DNA from: Emticicia sp.
Lineage (GTDB): Bacteria > Bacteroidota > Bacteroidia > Cytophagales > Spirosomataceae
NCBI GenBank assembly: GCA_017495105.1
Contig: JAFEIL010000127.1
Span: 1 to 37,273, forward strand
Reading direction: 5' to 3'
Length of the DNA: 37,273 bases
A model generated the notes under the pieces. The model was not told the origin of the DNA. It did not search any database and saw only the letters and a program-made list of their open reading frames with translations. Below are positions 15,822-24,600 of this stretch, piece by piece. How positions within the stretch are numbered: the stretch's first letter is position 1; each line of letters starts with the position of its first letter. The position numbers and the translations under genes are program-made.

Positions 15822-18316
15822 CACTTCCTCCTCTTCCACCATTTCACTACCTCAAACCAAATCACCGAAATAAAGCCGATGGCGGTGCAAATGCCAAATT
15901 GAGTGATGTTCATTGGTGCAAAACCAAAAAAATTGGCCAAAGGTGGTACGAAAATCAGCAAGCCCAGCAAAACCAAAGTAATGGAGATTATTAATAACAC
16001 GAGGTTGTTTTTGTACATCAAAGTCGTGAAAATTGAATAATAAAACGAGCGATTGACCAAAGTCAAGAATATATTGGCAATGATGAGTGTTGCAAAAACC
16101 AACGTACGAGTAAGCATTTCATTATAGCCTTCATACACACCATATTGATAAACTACCAACGTACCTACCGTAATCATCAAGCCTTGTATAATACTGATAG
16201 TCAATTCTTTCCAACTAAAAAAAGTATTAGTGGCTGGACGTGGTTGCTGGCTCATTGTGTTTTTTTCCATTGGCTCGTTTTCGTAGATAATGGAGCAAGT
16301 CGGCCCCATAATTAACTCCAAAAAGATGATATGAACGGGCGAAAAGATATTCGGAAACAACCAACCTAAAGCCAACGGAATAAAGACCGTCAAGACAATC
16401 GGAATATGAATCGAAATAATATACTGAATGGCTTTTTTAAGATTGGTATAAATCTTTCGGCCCATTGCCACGGCATCGACCATTTTCGATAAATCATCTT
16501 CTACCAAAATCAATGAAGCAGCTTGTTTGGCAATTTCCGTACCTTTTTTGCCCATTGCAATACCAATATGTGCCGCTTTTAGAGCAGGGCCATCGTTTAC
16601 GCCATCGCCTGTCATGGCTACAATTTCATTTTGTGCTTTTAAAGCATTGATGATACGTAACTTCGCCTCGGGAAACATTCGAGTAAAAAGATTGGTATCT
16701 TTTACTCTTTTCTGCAATTCAGTTTCCGATAATTGCATTAATTCGTCGCCCGTAAGGCTACGTTCGTGACCTTTAAAACCAATCTGTTTGGCAATAGCCG
16801 TAGTTGTGGCGGCATTATCGCCCGTGATGATTTTTACATCAATTCCTGCTTTATAAAAACTATTTAAAACCGCTTGAATATTCTTTTTTGGTGGGTCGTA
16901 AAAGGCGACTAAACCTTTGAAACCAAACTTAAATTCTTGTTGAGTTGCAGGGTAATTATTTCCATCAAATTGAGCCTCTCCTACTGCCAAAATCCTGTAA
17001 CCTTCTTTTGCTAAAGTGTCAATTACTTCGTTGATTTTTTGCTTTTCAGCTTCAGTCAAAACGCTTACATTCATAATGGCTTCGGCTGCTCCTTTGGCCG
17101 CAATGAAGCGTTTTTCTGCTTTATTTGCAAAAATATGTGTCATCATGGGTGGTTTTCCTCCCAACGGATATTCATGAACCAAATCAAAACTTGTACGTTC
17201 GTCTTGCGAAAATATTTTTGCGTAAGCGGCGTGCAAAGCAATTTCCATCGGGTCGAAAGGAATTGGTTCGCTTGCCCACATGGCAATTTCTAGCAGGTTT
17301 TTTTCAGCATCGGTTAAAGTGCTTTCTGGTTCAGAAATTTTATCCGAACTTAGCACAAAAATCTTTGCCAACGACATTTTATTTTCGGTAATCGTACCTG
17401 TTTTATCAGTGCAAATGACAGTCGCACTTCCCAGCGTTTCGACGGTCTTCATTTGTTTTACAACGATTCCCATTTTCATTAATCGCCATGCTCCCAATGC
17501 CATAAAAGTCGTGAATGCCACTGGAATTTCTTCGGGCAGAATACTCATCGCCAGCGTGAGGGCTTTGAGCAAACTATCCAAAACATCGTGCGATTTAAAG
17601 TAATTAATTCCCCACACGACCAAGAAAACTATCGCCCCAACGATGACCATTTTCTTGACAAAACTACCTATTTGTAGCTCCAAAGGAGTTTCTTCTTCTT
17701 CGATGCTTTCAAGACTTTTACCAATTTTTCCCAATTTAGTTTCATTGCCGATGGCCGTAATAGTGGCAATTGCCAAACCGCTCGCTACACTCGTTCCTCT
17801 AAAAATAAGGTTATCTTCCTTGCTTGGGTCTTTCTCGACCGAAAGCGATTCGCCAGTAAGAATTGATTCATTGACCGAAAAATCATTTGAGCGAATAATA
17901 ATTCCATCGGCAGAAATCGACGTTCCTTCTTCCACCATCAAACTATCGCCAAGTACTAACTCTTCGCTCGAAATTTCGATAATTTTGCCATCACGAATAA
18001 CTTTACAAGTTGGTTGAGTAAAATTTTTGAGTTTTTCGAGGGCATTGCGGCTGCGAGAATCTTGATAGAGGGAAATCGTAGCCACCAACACAATGGCCGA
18101 TGCCAAGAAAATACCATCGCCAATATCACCACTGATGAAATAAATAATAGATGCAACGAGCAGCAAAATAACCATTGGCTCTTTGGCAAGACTTTTTACG
18201 GCTTCTAGAAAACCATTTTCTTTTTTGTAGTCGAGACTATTATTACCAAATTTTTCTCTGGCTGCTAAAACCTGTTCTTGAGATAGTCCATTGATGTCGA
18301 AAGTATTTGTTGACAT
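15821..18316 (-). CDS. P-type cation-transporting ATPase (P2-like)
   Basis: 831 residues from the ATG at 18316. P-type ATPases pump cations across the inner membrane through a phospho-Asp intermediate. Seen: an N-terminal cation-ATPase domain, paired helices near 47-80, the actuator loop LTGES (153-157), the M4 motif PEEIP (261-265), the phosphorylation site DKTGT with Asp304, a nucleotide-binding domain, then KIITGDN and MTGDGVNDGPALK of the HAD domain and C-terminal helices. M4 has PEEIP rather than PEGLP of classical Ca2+ pumps, and the M6 region reads GPTCSIIYENEP, so the transported ion cannot be assigned. A TTG at 18352 gives a longer frame, but a -7 box at 18364-18357 would place the transcript start almost on it; the ATG is preferred. 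Confidence 0.9.
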   Translation of the reverse strand: MSTNTFDINGLSQEQVLAAREKFGNNSLDYKKENGFLEAVKSLAKEPMVILLLVASIIYFISGDIGDGIFLASAIVLVATISLYQDSRSRNALEKLKNFTQPTCKVIRDGKIIEISSEELVLGDSLMVEEGTSISADGIIIRSNDFSVNESILTGESLSVEKDPSKEDNLIFRGTSVASGLAIATITAIGNETKLGKIGKSLESIEEEETPLELQIGSFVKKMVIVGAIVFLVVWGINYFKSHDVLDSLLKALTLAMSILPEEIPVAFTTFMALGAWRLMKMGIVVKQMKTVETLGSATVICTDKTGTITENKMSLAKIFVLSSDKISEPESTLTDAEKNLLEIAMWASEPIPFDPMEIALHAAYAKIFSQDERTSFDLVHEYPLGGKPPMMTHIFANKAEKRFIAAKGAAEAIMNVSVLTEAEKQKINEVIDTLAKEGYRILAVGEAQFDGNNYPATQQEFKFGFKGLVAFYDPPKKNIQAVLNSFYKAGIDVKIITGDNAATTTAIAKQIGFKGHERSLTGDELMQLSETELQKRVKDTNLFTRMFPEAKLRIINALKAQNEIVAMTGDGVNDGPALKAAHIGIAMGKKGTEIAKQAASLILVEDDLSKMVDAVAMGRKIYTNLKKAIQYIISIHIPIVLTVFIPLALGWLFPNIFSPVHIIFLELIMGPTCSIIYENEPMEKNTMSQQPRPATNTFFSWKELTISIIQGLMITVGTLVVYQYGVYEGYNEMLTRTLVFATLIIANIFLTLVNRSFYYSIFTTLMYKNNLVLLIISITLVLLGLLIFVPPLANFFGFAPMNITQFGICTAIGFISVIWFEVVKWWKRRK

Positions 18317-18356
18317 AGGAAATTGATTATGTGGGATAAAATAGACCTGCAATTAC

Positions 18357-18364
18357 CAAAAGTA
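18357..18364 (-). promoter_or_regulatory. -7 box of the P-type ATPase promoter
   Basis: On the minus strand TACTTTTG matches TAnnTTTG exactly, 40 nt before the preferred ATG at 18316. No clear TTG lies at the expected -33 position, so the promoter is only half supported. Confidence 0.45.
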
Positions 18365-18416
18365 AGTAGTTTTTGAGGAAAAGTAGTATTTAAGCTCCAT
18401 TAATATTTAAAAGTAA

Positions 18417-18449
18417 AAACCTACGAGAGCTTTCACACCTTACAGGTTT
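18417..18449 (-). terminator. Weak hairpin downstream of the HNH gene
   Basis: On the minus strand AAACCT (18449-18444) and AGGTTT (18422-18417) can pair across a 21-nt loop, followed by a T-rich stretch (TTTTTACTTTTAAA). It could terminate HNH-gene transcription. The outer arms are those of an AAACCT...AGGTTT intergenic hairpin, here degraded inside. Confidence 0.35.
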
Positions 18450-18481
18450 AACTATCAATTATTTATGATTATATAAAAAAC

Positions 18482-18991
18482 TTATGCACGTTCTTTTGTT
18501 CCTAGAAAAGGCAGCCAGTTCTCTTCGATAGAGCCTACGAAATCTCGTAGAAACATAATAAAAGAAGGTTTGTAAGGCTTTTTGAGGAGAGAGAATCCTA
18601 TTTCTTCGGGAGTTTGGTCGCCTTTGCGAGAATTGCAGCGGCGGCAGGCGGTTACGAGGTTATCCCAGTTGGTTTTTCCGCCTTTTGATTTTGGTAAAAC
18701 GTGGTCGAGAGTAAGGTCGTCGTGGCTTCCACAATAAATACACTTATTTCCGTCTCGCCTAAATACATTTTGCCTACTGAGCATCACGCCTTTAAATGGC
18801 AAACTGACGTAATGATAGAGTCTTATGACTGATGGAAGCGGATAAGTCTTATCGACAGTGCGAAGCATTCCTTTGGGAGAGTCAACGACTAACTCAGCTT
18901 TGTCGAGGTAAACCAATAAAAAGGCCTTTGGCACAGTACAAATACTTAATGCACTATAATCGGCATTTAAAACTAACACTTTCCTGCTCAT
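18482..18991 (-). CDS. HNH endonuclease
   Basis: 169 residues. The HNH motif is complete: zinc Cys pair CIYC (84-87), LDHVLPKSKGG (95-105) with the general-base His97, WDNLV (109-113), and the second Cys pair CRRC followed by Asn120 (116-120). The N-terminal ~70 residues (VLVLNADYSALSICTVPKAF) form the conserved leader domain seen in a widespread group of single HNH proteins in Bacteroidetes and other phyla. These are not part of restriction or intron systems, and their role is not known to me. No methylase or phage genes are near. It is leftward, with the ATG at 18991; the A/T-rich upstream region has only an imperfect -7 box. Confidence 0.88.
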   Translation of the reverse strand: MSRKVLVLNADYSALSICTVPKAFLLVYLDKAELVVDSPKGMLRTVDKTYPLPSVIRLYHYVSLPFKGVMLSRQNVFRRDGNKCIYCGSHDDLTLDHVLPKSKGGKTNWDNLVTACRRCNSRKGDQTPEEIGFSLLKKPYKPSFIMFLRDFVGSIEENWLPFLGTKERA

Positions 18992-19131
18992 AAAACATTT
19001 AGAAATTAGCGATTACATATTTGCAAGGCAAGATAAATAAAAGTTTTTAGATTGTTTGCAAATGGTATTGTAAAATATTTGTTAAGTTGCTGAAGGTAAG
19101 ACTAATATGGGTGAAAATTGGAGTCAAAAGA

Positions 19132-19159
19132 AAAAGCGTGGCACTTTTACCACGCTTTT
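19132..19159 (-). terminator. Intrinsic terminator of the toxin-antitoxin operon
   Basis: AAAAGCGTGG pairs perfectly with CCACGCTTTT across the 8-nt loop CACTTTTA. On the minus strand it follows the toxin stop by 13 nt and is followed by TTTTCTTTT-type sequence. Confidence 0.8.
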
Positions 19160-19172
19160 CAGTATATTGAAT

Positions 19173-19463
19173 TTACACCTTTAATTTATCTGGGTCTTGC
19201 CGAGTATCAAAAATAGTATTGATATAAACTTTACTAGTTCTATATGTATAGATAATTTTATAATTTCCCTCCACCAAAAAACGATATTCTTGTTTTGTTT
19301 GCGTTGGTTGTACCTTACCTGAAAGCGGAAAATCTTCTAATTGCCTTACACGAGCAATTATTTTATCAATAGTTTTCTGTGCGTTATCAAAACCTAAAAA
19401 ATCTTCTATCAGAAGTAAATCATCAAAAGCTTCATTCGTCCAAATTATACTATAATTAGGCAT
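19173..19463 (-). CDS. Type II toxin of the RelE/ParE superfamily
   Basis: 96 residues, the usual size. The pattern is typical: an N-terminal beta strand YSIIWTNEAFDDL, two helices (about 12-42), then FPLSGK (45-50), YRFLVEGNYKIIYTY (60-74), and a C-terminal strand with IFDTRQDPDKL (84-94). This fits the ParE-like side of the superfamily (gyrase poisons), although RelE-like mRNA cleavage cannot be excluded; the catalytic set of RelE is not clear. Its ATG overlaps the antitoxin stop codon by one base (TAATG), so translation is coupled. It is the second gene of a two-gene operon and ends at an intrinsic terminator. It probably acts as a small stability module between lysS and the HNH gene. Confidence 0.85.
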   Translation of the reverse strand: MPNYSIIWTNEAFDDLLLIEDFLGFDNAQKTIDKIIARVRQLEDFPLSGKVQPTQTKQEYRFLVEGNYKIIYTYRTSKVYINTIFDTRQDPDKLKV

Positions 19464-19714
19464 TATTGAAATCTATTTTTGAAGAAATTTTCAACCTCAC
19501 TTTGGCTATAAATTTCTCCATTTTCAATATTTTTTTCCGAACGGTTTAACTTGGCTTCCAACTCATCTTGAGTTATTGGCTTAAATTTAACCTTTATCAT
19601 TTTTGACTTCTCTTTATGCAATAAATCACTTAACTTATCAATGATTTGTTCATCGTTAAGTCTAAGATATTCTTGCATAAAAAGCATTTTTCGAGATTGA
19701 ATGTCAGCTCCCAT
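19463..19714 (-). CDS. Antitoxin of the RelE/ParE pair
   Basis: 83 residues, mostly predicted helical and charged, with no recognised DNA-binding motif. The order antitoxin first, toxin second, with a one-base overlap, is the usual layout of type II modules. The N-terminal helical part (LFMQEYLRLNDEQIIDKLS, 11-29) may dimerise, and the C-terminal part (ELEAKLNRSEKNIENG to FFKNRFQ) would wrap the toxin, which is inference from the family layout. Internal Met10 and Met13 are possible starts; the ATG at 19714 sits just after a good promoter and is preferred. Confidence 0.75.
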   Translation of the reverse strand: MGADIQSRKMLFMQEYLRLNDEQIIDKLSDLLHKEKSKMIKVKFKPITQDELEAKLNRSEKNIENGEIYSQSEVENFFKNRFQ

Positions 19715-19733
19715 TTTGCAAATGTTTATTTTT

Positions 19734-19763
19734 CAAATTTAGAATATTTCAAAGAGATTTCAA
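19734..19763 (-). promoter_or_regulatory. Promoter of the toxin-antitoxin operon
   Basis: On the minus strand TTG (19763-19761), exactly 19 nt, then TAAATTTG (19741-19734): a full Bacteroidetes -33/-7 match, 20 nt before the antitoxin ATG. Confidence 0.72.
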
Positions 19764-19767
19764 AAAC

Positions 19768-19780
19768 AAACAATTTGTTT
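19768..19780. promoter_or_regulatory. Candidate operator beside the toxin-antitoxin promoter
   Basis: AAACAA, a central T, then TTGTTT: a perfect 13-nt palindrome just upstream of the -33 box. Type II modules often autoregulate through such sites. It is A/T-rich, so chance is possible. Confidence 0.3.
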
Positions 19781-19781
19781 T

Positions 19782-21494
19782 TTACTTCACCCAAGCTTCC
19801 ACTTCTTCCTTACTCGGCATTTTTTCGTCGATTTTGAGTTTCTTTCTCATTCCGCCCAAATCATTAAAGATTTTGTTGGCATTGGCTTCTTTGAGTTGTG
19901 AAACCATCACAAAACCCATTTTTTGTAAGGCTGGCACCCAAACGGATGGAATACCAATTGCTTCATAATCAGCTTCTTGCGAGAGTTCTTGTTTCTTTTC
20001 TGGTCGCATTTGGGGGAAGAAAAGTACTTCTTGAATACTCACATTATCAGTCAACATCATTGTGAGGCGGTCGATACCGATGCCGATTCCTGCCGTTGGT
20101 GGCATTCCATATTCGAGCGAACGAATGAAATCTTCGTCCATTGCCATTGCTTCGTCATCGCCACGCTCTGCCAGTCTTGCCTGTTCTTCAAAACGCTCAC
20201 GTTGGTCGATTGGGTCATTTAGCTCCGAATAAGCATTGGCAACCTCTTTTCCATTCACAAACAACTCAAAACGCTCAACCAAACCTGGTTTCGAGCGGTG
20301 TTTTTTCGTCAATGGCGACATTTCGACTGGATAATCTATGATAAACGTCGGCTGAATAAGATTTGCTTCTACTTTTTCGCCAAAAATCTCGTCAATCAAT
20401 TTGGCTTTGCCCATAGTGTCGTCAATTTCCATTCCCCACTGACGACAATAGGCACGGGTTTCTTCTTCGGTTAGTTCTCCCAAGTTTACGCCTGTATATT
20501 TTTCGATAGCTTCCAAAATACTCAAACGAGCAAATGGGCCAGCAAAATTCAATTCGTTTTCACCCAATTTGAAAGTCGTTGAGCCATGAACGGCCATCGC
20601 TACTTTCTCAAAAATCTCTTCCGTAATTCCCATCATCCATTCGTAGTCTTTGTAGGCCACATAGAATTCGAGCGAAGTAAACTCTGGGTTGTGTGTGCGG
20701 TCCATTCCTTCGTTGCGGAACATCTTTCCGAACTCATAAACACCTTCAAAACCACCCACAATGAGGCGTTTTAAGTAAAGTTCGTTTGCGATACGCATAT
20801 ACAAAGGCATATCGAGCGTATTATGGTGCGTAGCAAACGGGCGTGCCGCCGCTCCACCGTGAATAGGCTGCAAAATTGGCGTTTCTACTTCCAACCAACC
20901 TTTATCGTCAAACATTCTTCGCATCGTGCTAATGATTTTTGCACGCTTAATAAAAACCTCTTTTACGTGCGGATTCACTATGAGGTCAACATAGCGTTGT
21001 CGGTAGCGTTGCTCTGGATCAGAGAAGGCATCATAGATTTTACCATCAACTTCTTTTACGATTGGTAGCGGACGAAGTGATTTATTAAGAATCTTAAACT
21101 CAGTTACATGAATTGAAGTTTCGCCAGTTTGAGTGGTGAAAACATAACCTTTTACGCCAATAATATCACCAATATCAAGCAATTTCTTGAAAACTGTATT
21201 ATATAAAGTTTTGTCTTCGTCAGGGCAAAGGTCATCACGTCGGAAGTATAATTGAATACGCCCCGTTGAATCTTGCAACTCAGCGAAAGACGCACTTCCC
21301 ATGATACGAAACGACATCAAACGACCAGCGATTGATACATTTTTATAGTCCAGTTTATTATTTCCATAGTTCTTCTCTATATCGGCAGCCGTTACATTTA
21401 CTTCAAATAAATCGGCAGGATATGGGTCGATTCCCATTGCCATGAGGTCTTGTCTTTTCTGACGGCGTAATAATTCTTGTTCGCTAAGTGCCAT
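19782..21494 (-). CDS. lysS: Lysyl-tRNA synthetase, class II
   Basis: 570 residues. LysRS charges tRNA-Lys with lysine using ATP. The N-terminal OB-fold anticodon-binding domain is about residues 50-140. The class II catalytic core carries motif 1 around [17 protein letters not shown] (204-220), motif 2 [20 protein letters not shown] (259-278) and motif 3 [13 protein letters not shown] (469-481). Bacterial LysRS is usually about 500 residues; here about 70 residues follow motif 3 and the LFFPQMRPE end, forming an extra C-terminal domain (around [15 protein letters not shown] to EEVEAWVK) that looks like a small helical unit. Such an extension appears to be usual in Bacteroidetes. ATG at 21494. 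A -7-like TAATTTTG lies on the minus strand at 21577-21570, without a clear -33. Confidence 0.96.
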   Translation of the reverse strand: MALSEQELLRRQKRQDLMAMGIDPYPADLFEVNVTAADIEKNYGNNKLDYKNVSIAGRLMSFRIMGSASFAELQDSTGRIQLYFRRDDLCPDEDKTLYNTVFKKLLDIGDIIGVKGYVFTTQTGETSIHVTEFKILNKSLRPLPIVKEVDGKIYDAFSDPEQRYRQRYVDLIVNPHVKEVFIKRAKIISTMRRMFDDKGWLEVETPILQPIHGGAAARPFATHHNTLDMPLYMRIANELYLKRLIVGGFEGVYEFGKMFRNEGMDRTHNPEFTSLEFYVAYKDYEWMMGITEEIFEKVAMAVHGSTTFKLGENELNFAGPFARLSILEAIEKYTGVNLGELTEEETRAYCRQWGMEIDDTMGKAKLIDEIFGEKVEANLIQPTFIIDYPVEMSPLTKKHRSKPGLVERFELFVNGKEVANAYSELNDPIDQRERFEEQARLAERGDDEAMAMDEDFIRSLEYGMPPTAGIGIGIDRLTMMLTDNVSIQEVLFFPQMRPEKKQELSQEADYEAIGIPSVWVPALQKMGFVMVSQLKEANANKIFNDLGGMRKKLKIDEKMPSKEEVEAWVK

Positions 21495-21663
21495 TTATAT
21501 AAATGTATGATGATTAATGTTTAATACTTAACGAAAGTTTTCAGGAAGCATTAAACCTCTATTTTTTTACAAAATTAAGCAATCAATATGAAGAATGATG
21601 CATGATTTGCAAGCTATTTATTCAAAGAAAGCCTTCAAGTTAACATCGGCATCTTACTTTTGT

Positions 21664-24600
21664 TTAATTTTCAGGGAATCGAATTTCTATTAAGGTACCA
21701 ACTTCATCATTCGGGCTGCCAGGGTTTTCGATGCAATCTTTGATTGAAAACACAATATTGGCATCGTTGATTTTGTTATAAGTCATAAGGCGTTCGGTTG
21801 TAATTTTTAGACCTTGCGATTTATATCCCCTGCTTGATTTTGCCTGTATTTTTTTGGCATTATTTCTGCCTACACCATTGTCTTCAATTTTACAAATTAG
21901 ATATCCGACTTCTTTGTAGAATTTAATACTCAAAAGCCCTTTTTGGTGTTTGTACCGAAGCCCATGATTAATCGCATTTTCAATAAACGGTTGCAGAATC
22001 ATCGTTGGAATTTCGACATATTTATTTACCATCGAATCGACAATTATTTCAAATTCAAACTTACTTTCAAACCTAATTTTTTCTAACTCAATATAGAGTG
22101 TCAATAGTTTTATTTCTTCGGACAAGGATATAAATTTACTCCGTGATGAATCAAGAAATAAACGAATGAGTCGAGAGAACTTCGATAAATACAAGTTTGC
22201 CTTGAGCGTATCCTGATTCATCACGTAGCTTTGAATCGAGTTGAGTGCATTGAAAACAAAATGCGGGTTCATCTGCATCTGTAAGGCTCTAAGCTCAAGT
22301 TCGGCTTTTGCACGATTTGCTTCTTCAGCCACTTCTTGAGCGGCTCTGAGGGCTTCTTCAGCGATTTTCTTTTCTGTTATATCGGTCATAATGCCCATAA
22401 TCATATATGGCTCGTCGTTTTCATTTCTAACCACTTTGGCGGCATTTTCGAGCCATTTGAAATTTCCATGTGTATCGACAATTCGATAAACTCCGTAAGC
22501 CACGCCTAAAACCAAAATATCTTCTTCCATTTTCTGGGCAATAGGTTTATCTTCTTCAATGATAGCCTCTTTCCATAAATTAAAGTCTGATTTCCATTGC
22601 CTTGAGGTTTTACCATAGACTTTTTCAAATGACTTACTAACCAACAGCAATTTATTATCAGGTACACTGATAGCCCATACAACTTCGTCTAAAGCATTGA
22701 GAATACTACTTAGTTTGCGTTCACTTTCCCGGAGGCGTTCTTCGGATTTTTTACGCTCTGTTATGTCTCTGACGATACAAATAAATCTAAATACCTTACC
22801 TTCTTGATAAATAATAGTAACGGTATCTTCTCGCCAAACATAATAGCCATTTTTATGAAGGAAACGGTATTCATGTGTGAAAGTTGTACCTTGAGTATTC
22901 ACGGTATTACTGATTATTCTTGCAAAACCGGGTAAATCATCGGGATGTAATAAAGACAAAAGGTCACCTTTACTTTGCTCAACACTTTCCTTGAAGCTAT
23001 ATCCAAACATTTTTTGGAAAGAAGGTGATGTATAAACAATGAGCGTATTTTCTATTACAAATATTCCATCAGAAGTATTTTCGGCAATAAAACGAAAACG
23101 CTCTTCACTTTCTTTTAATAAGTTTTCTGCCTTTTTTCGCTCCGAAATGTCAATAACTACCTCAATTTGTTGAATAAAATTCCCTTCATTGTCTTTAATA
23201 CCTGTGTTGATAATTTCAATCCATTTTTTTGTCTTTTTAAAGGTTTGTATCTCCAACTCGATACTAAAATTACAGCCATTGATGATATCAATCTGCTTCC
23301 TAGTTTTTTTATCTTTAAAATTGAATAAATCTCGTGGCCGATTTCCAATAAGGTTGTGTATTTCTATTTCCATCATCTCAAGAAAACTCTGATTTGCCCA
23401 CAAAACACGCCCTTGAGTATCAGCTATTAAAACACCATTTGTGATTTTTTCGGCAACTAAAGAGAGTTGTTTGACTTCACTTTGAATGACTTTTCGCTCT
23501 GTAATATCCGAACAAATGCCTGAAATCCTGACCAACTCACCAACGTCATTTCGGATTCCGAATGATTTCTGAAAAATCCATCTTTCAGCACCTTCTGCCG
23601 TAATGATTCGATATTCAACTTCTGACGAATTATTGGTTTTGATTTGTTCTTCAATAATATCGTTAATGTTTTGATCTTCTTCAAAAAGGTAATCTCTTAC
23701 GAATGAATTTTTCTTATAGAAATACAACTGGTCTGGACCTAAAACTTTTTTACATGAAGGACTCACATATATGTATCGACTATTGGTCACATCAAAGAGT
23801 AAGAAAACATCTTCGAGTGTTTCGTTGAGTTGTCGAAAATTACTTTCACTTTCGCTGATGATTATTTCATTAATGATACGTTCGATGGCGTTAGCAATAT
23901 TAGTTGTCAACGAGAGTAGAATATTGATTTTATCTTCTGACCAAATCTGTTCGTTTGTACAATCATCAAAACCGATAAAGCCATAAAACTTATCTTTGAT
24001 GAAAATTGGTAGAAGTAGTACCGATAGTAATTCTTGTTTTTTCCAGCGTTCTATTATTTTGGGATCAGATACTTCACTTAAAATCTTCCGATAAATTTTA
24101 TTTTGAAGCAATGGTTCAGCATAGAAATAAACATCATCCAAAGATATATTTTGGGTGTCGGGGTTATACAACTGCGAACTAATACCCTCACGTACCCATT
24201 CTACTTTTTGGCTAACCAGATTGGTTTTTAAATCATTTTTAAAATAATGAACCCTATCTGTTCCTATAGATTCGCCGATGAGTTTGAAGGTTTCCGATAG
24301 GGTTTCTTCTATATTTTTGCTTACTAAGAGTTTTTCGGTTGTTTTGGCAATTGCAGACAGCATCTCGCTTTTATAGACTAATTCCCGCTGATTTTCTAGC
24401 AATTGTGCTTCGGCTTTTTTTCTTTCGGAAATATCAATCTGAATCGTGGCAAATGCAATTGCTTTTTTAGAAAGAGGGTCTTTTACAATAAATGTTGTGG
24501 CATCTGTATATTTGATTTCTTTGGTTTTAGAATTAACCAAATCATGCTCTCCTTGCCACATTCCATTTTCCAAAACCTGTGGAACAATTGTGGTATCAAG

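Noticed and set aside
18317-18352. TTG-started extension of the P-type ATPase
   Set aside because: A -7 box at 18364-18357 would put the transcript start at or beyond this TTG; the ATG at 18316 fits better.
18482-19714. HNH gene plus toxin-antitoxin pair as a defence island
   Set aside because: The HNH protein belongs to a widespread solitary group, and no restriction, phage or other defence genes accompany it; simple adjacency is not enough.
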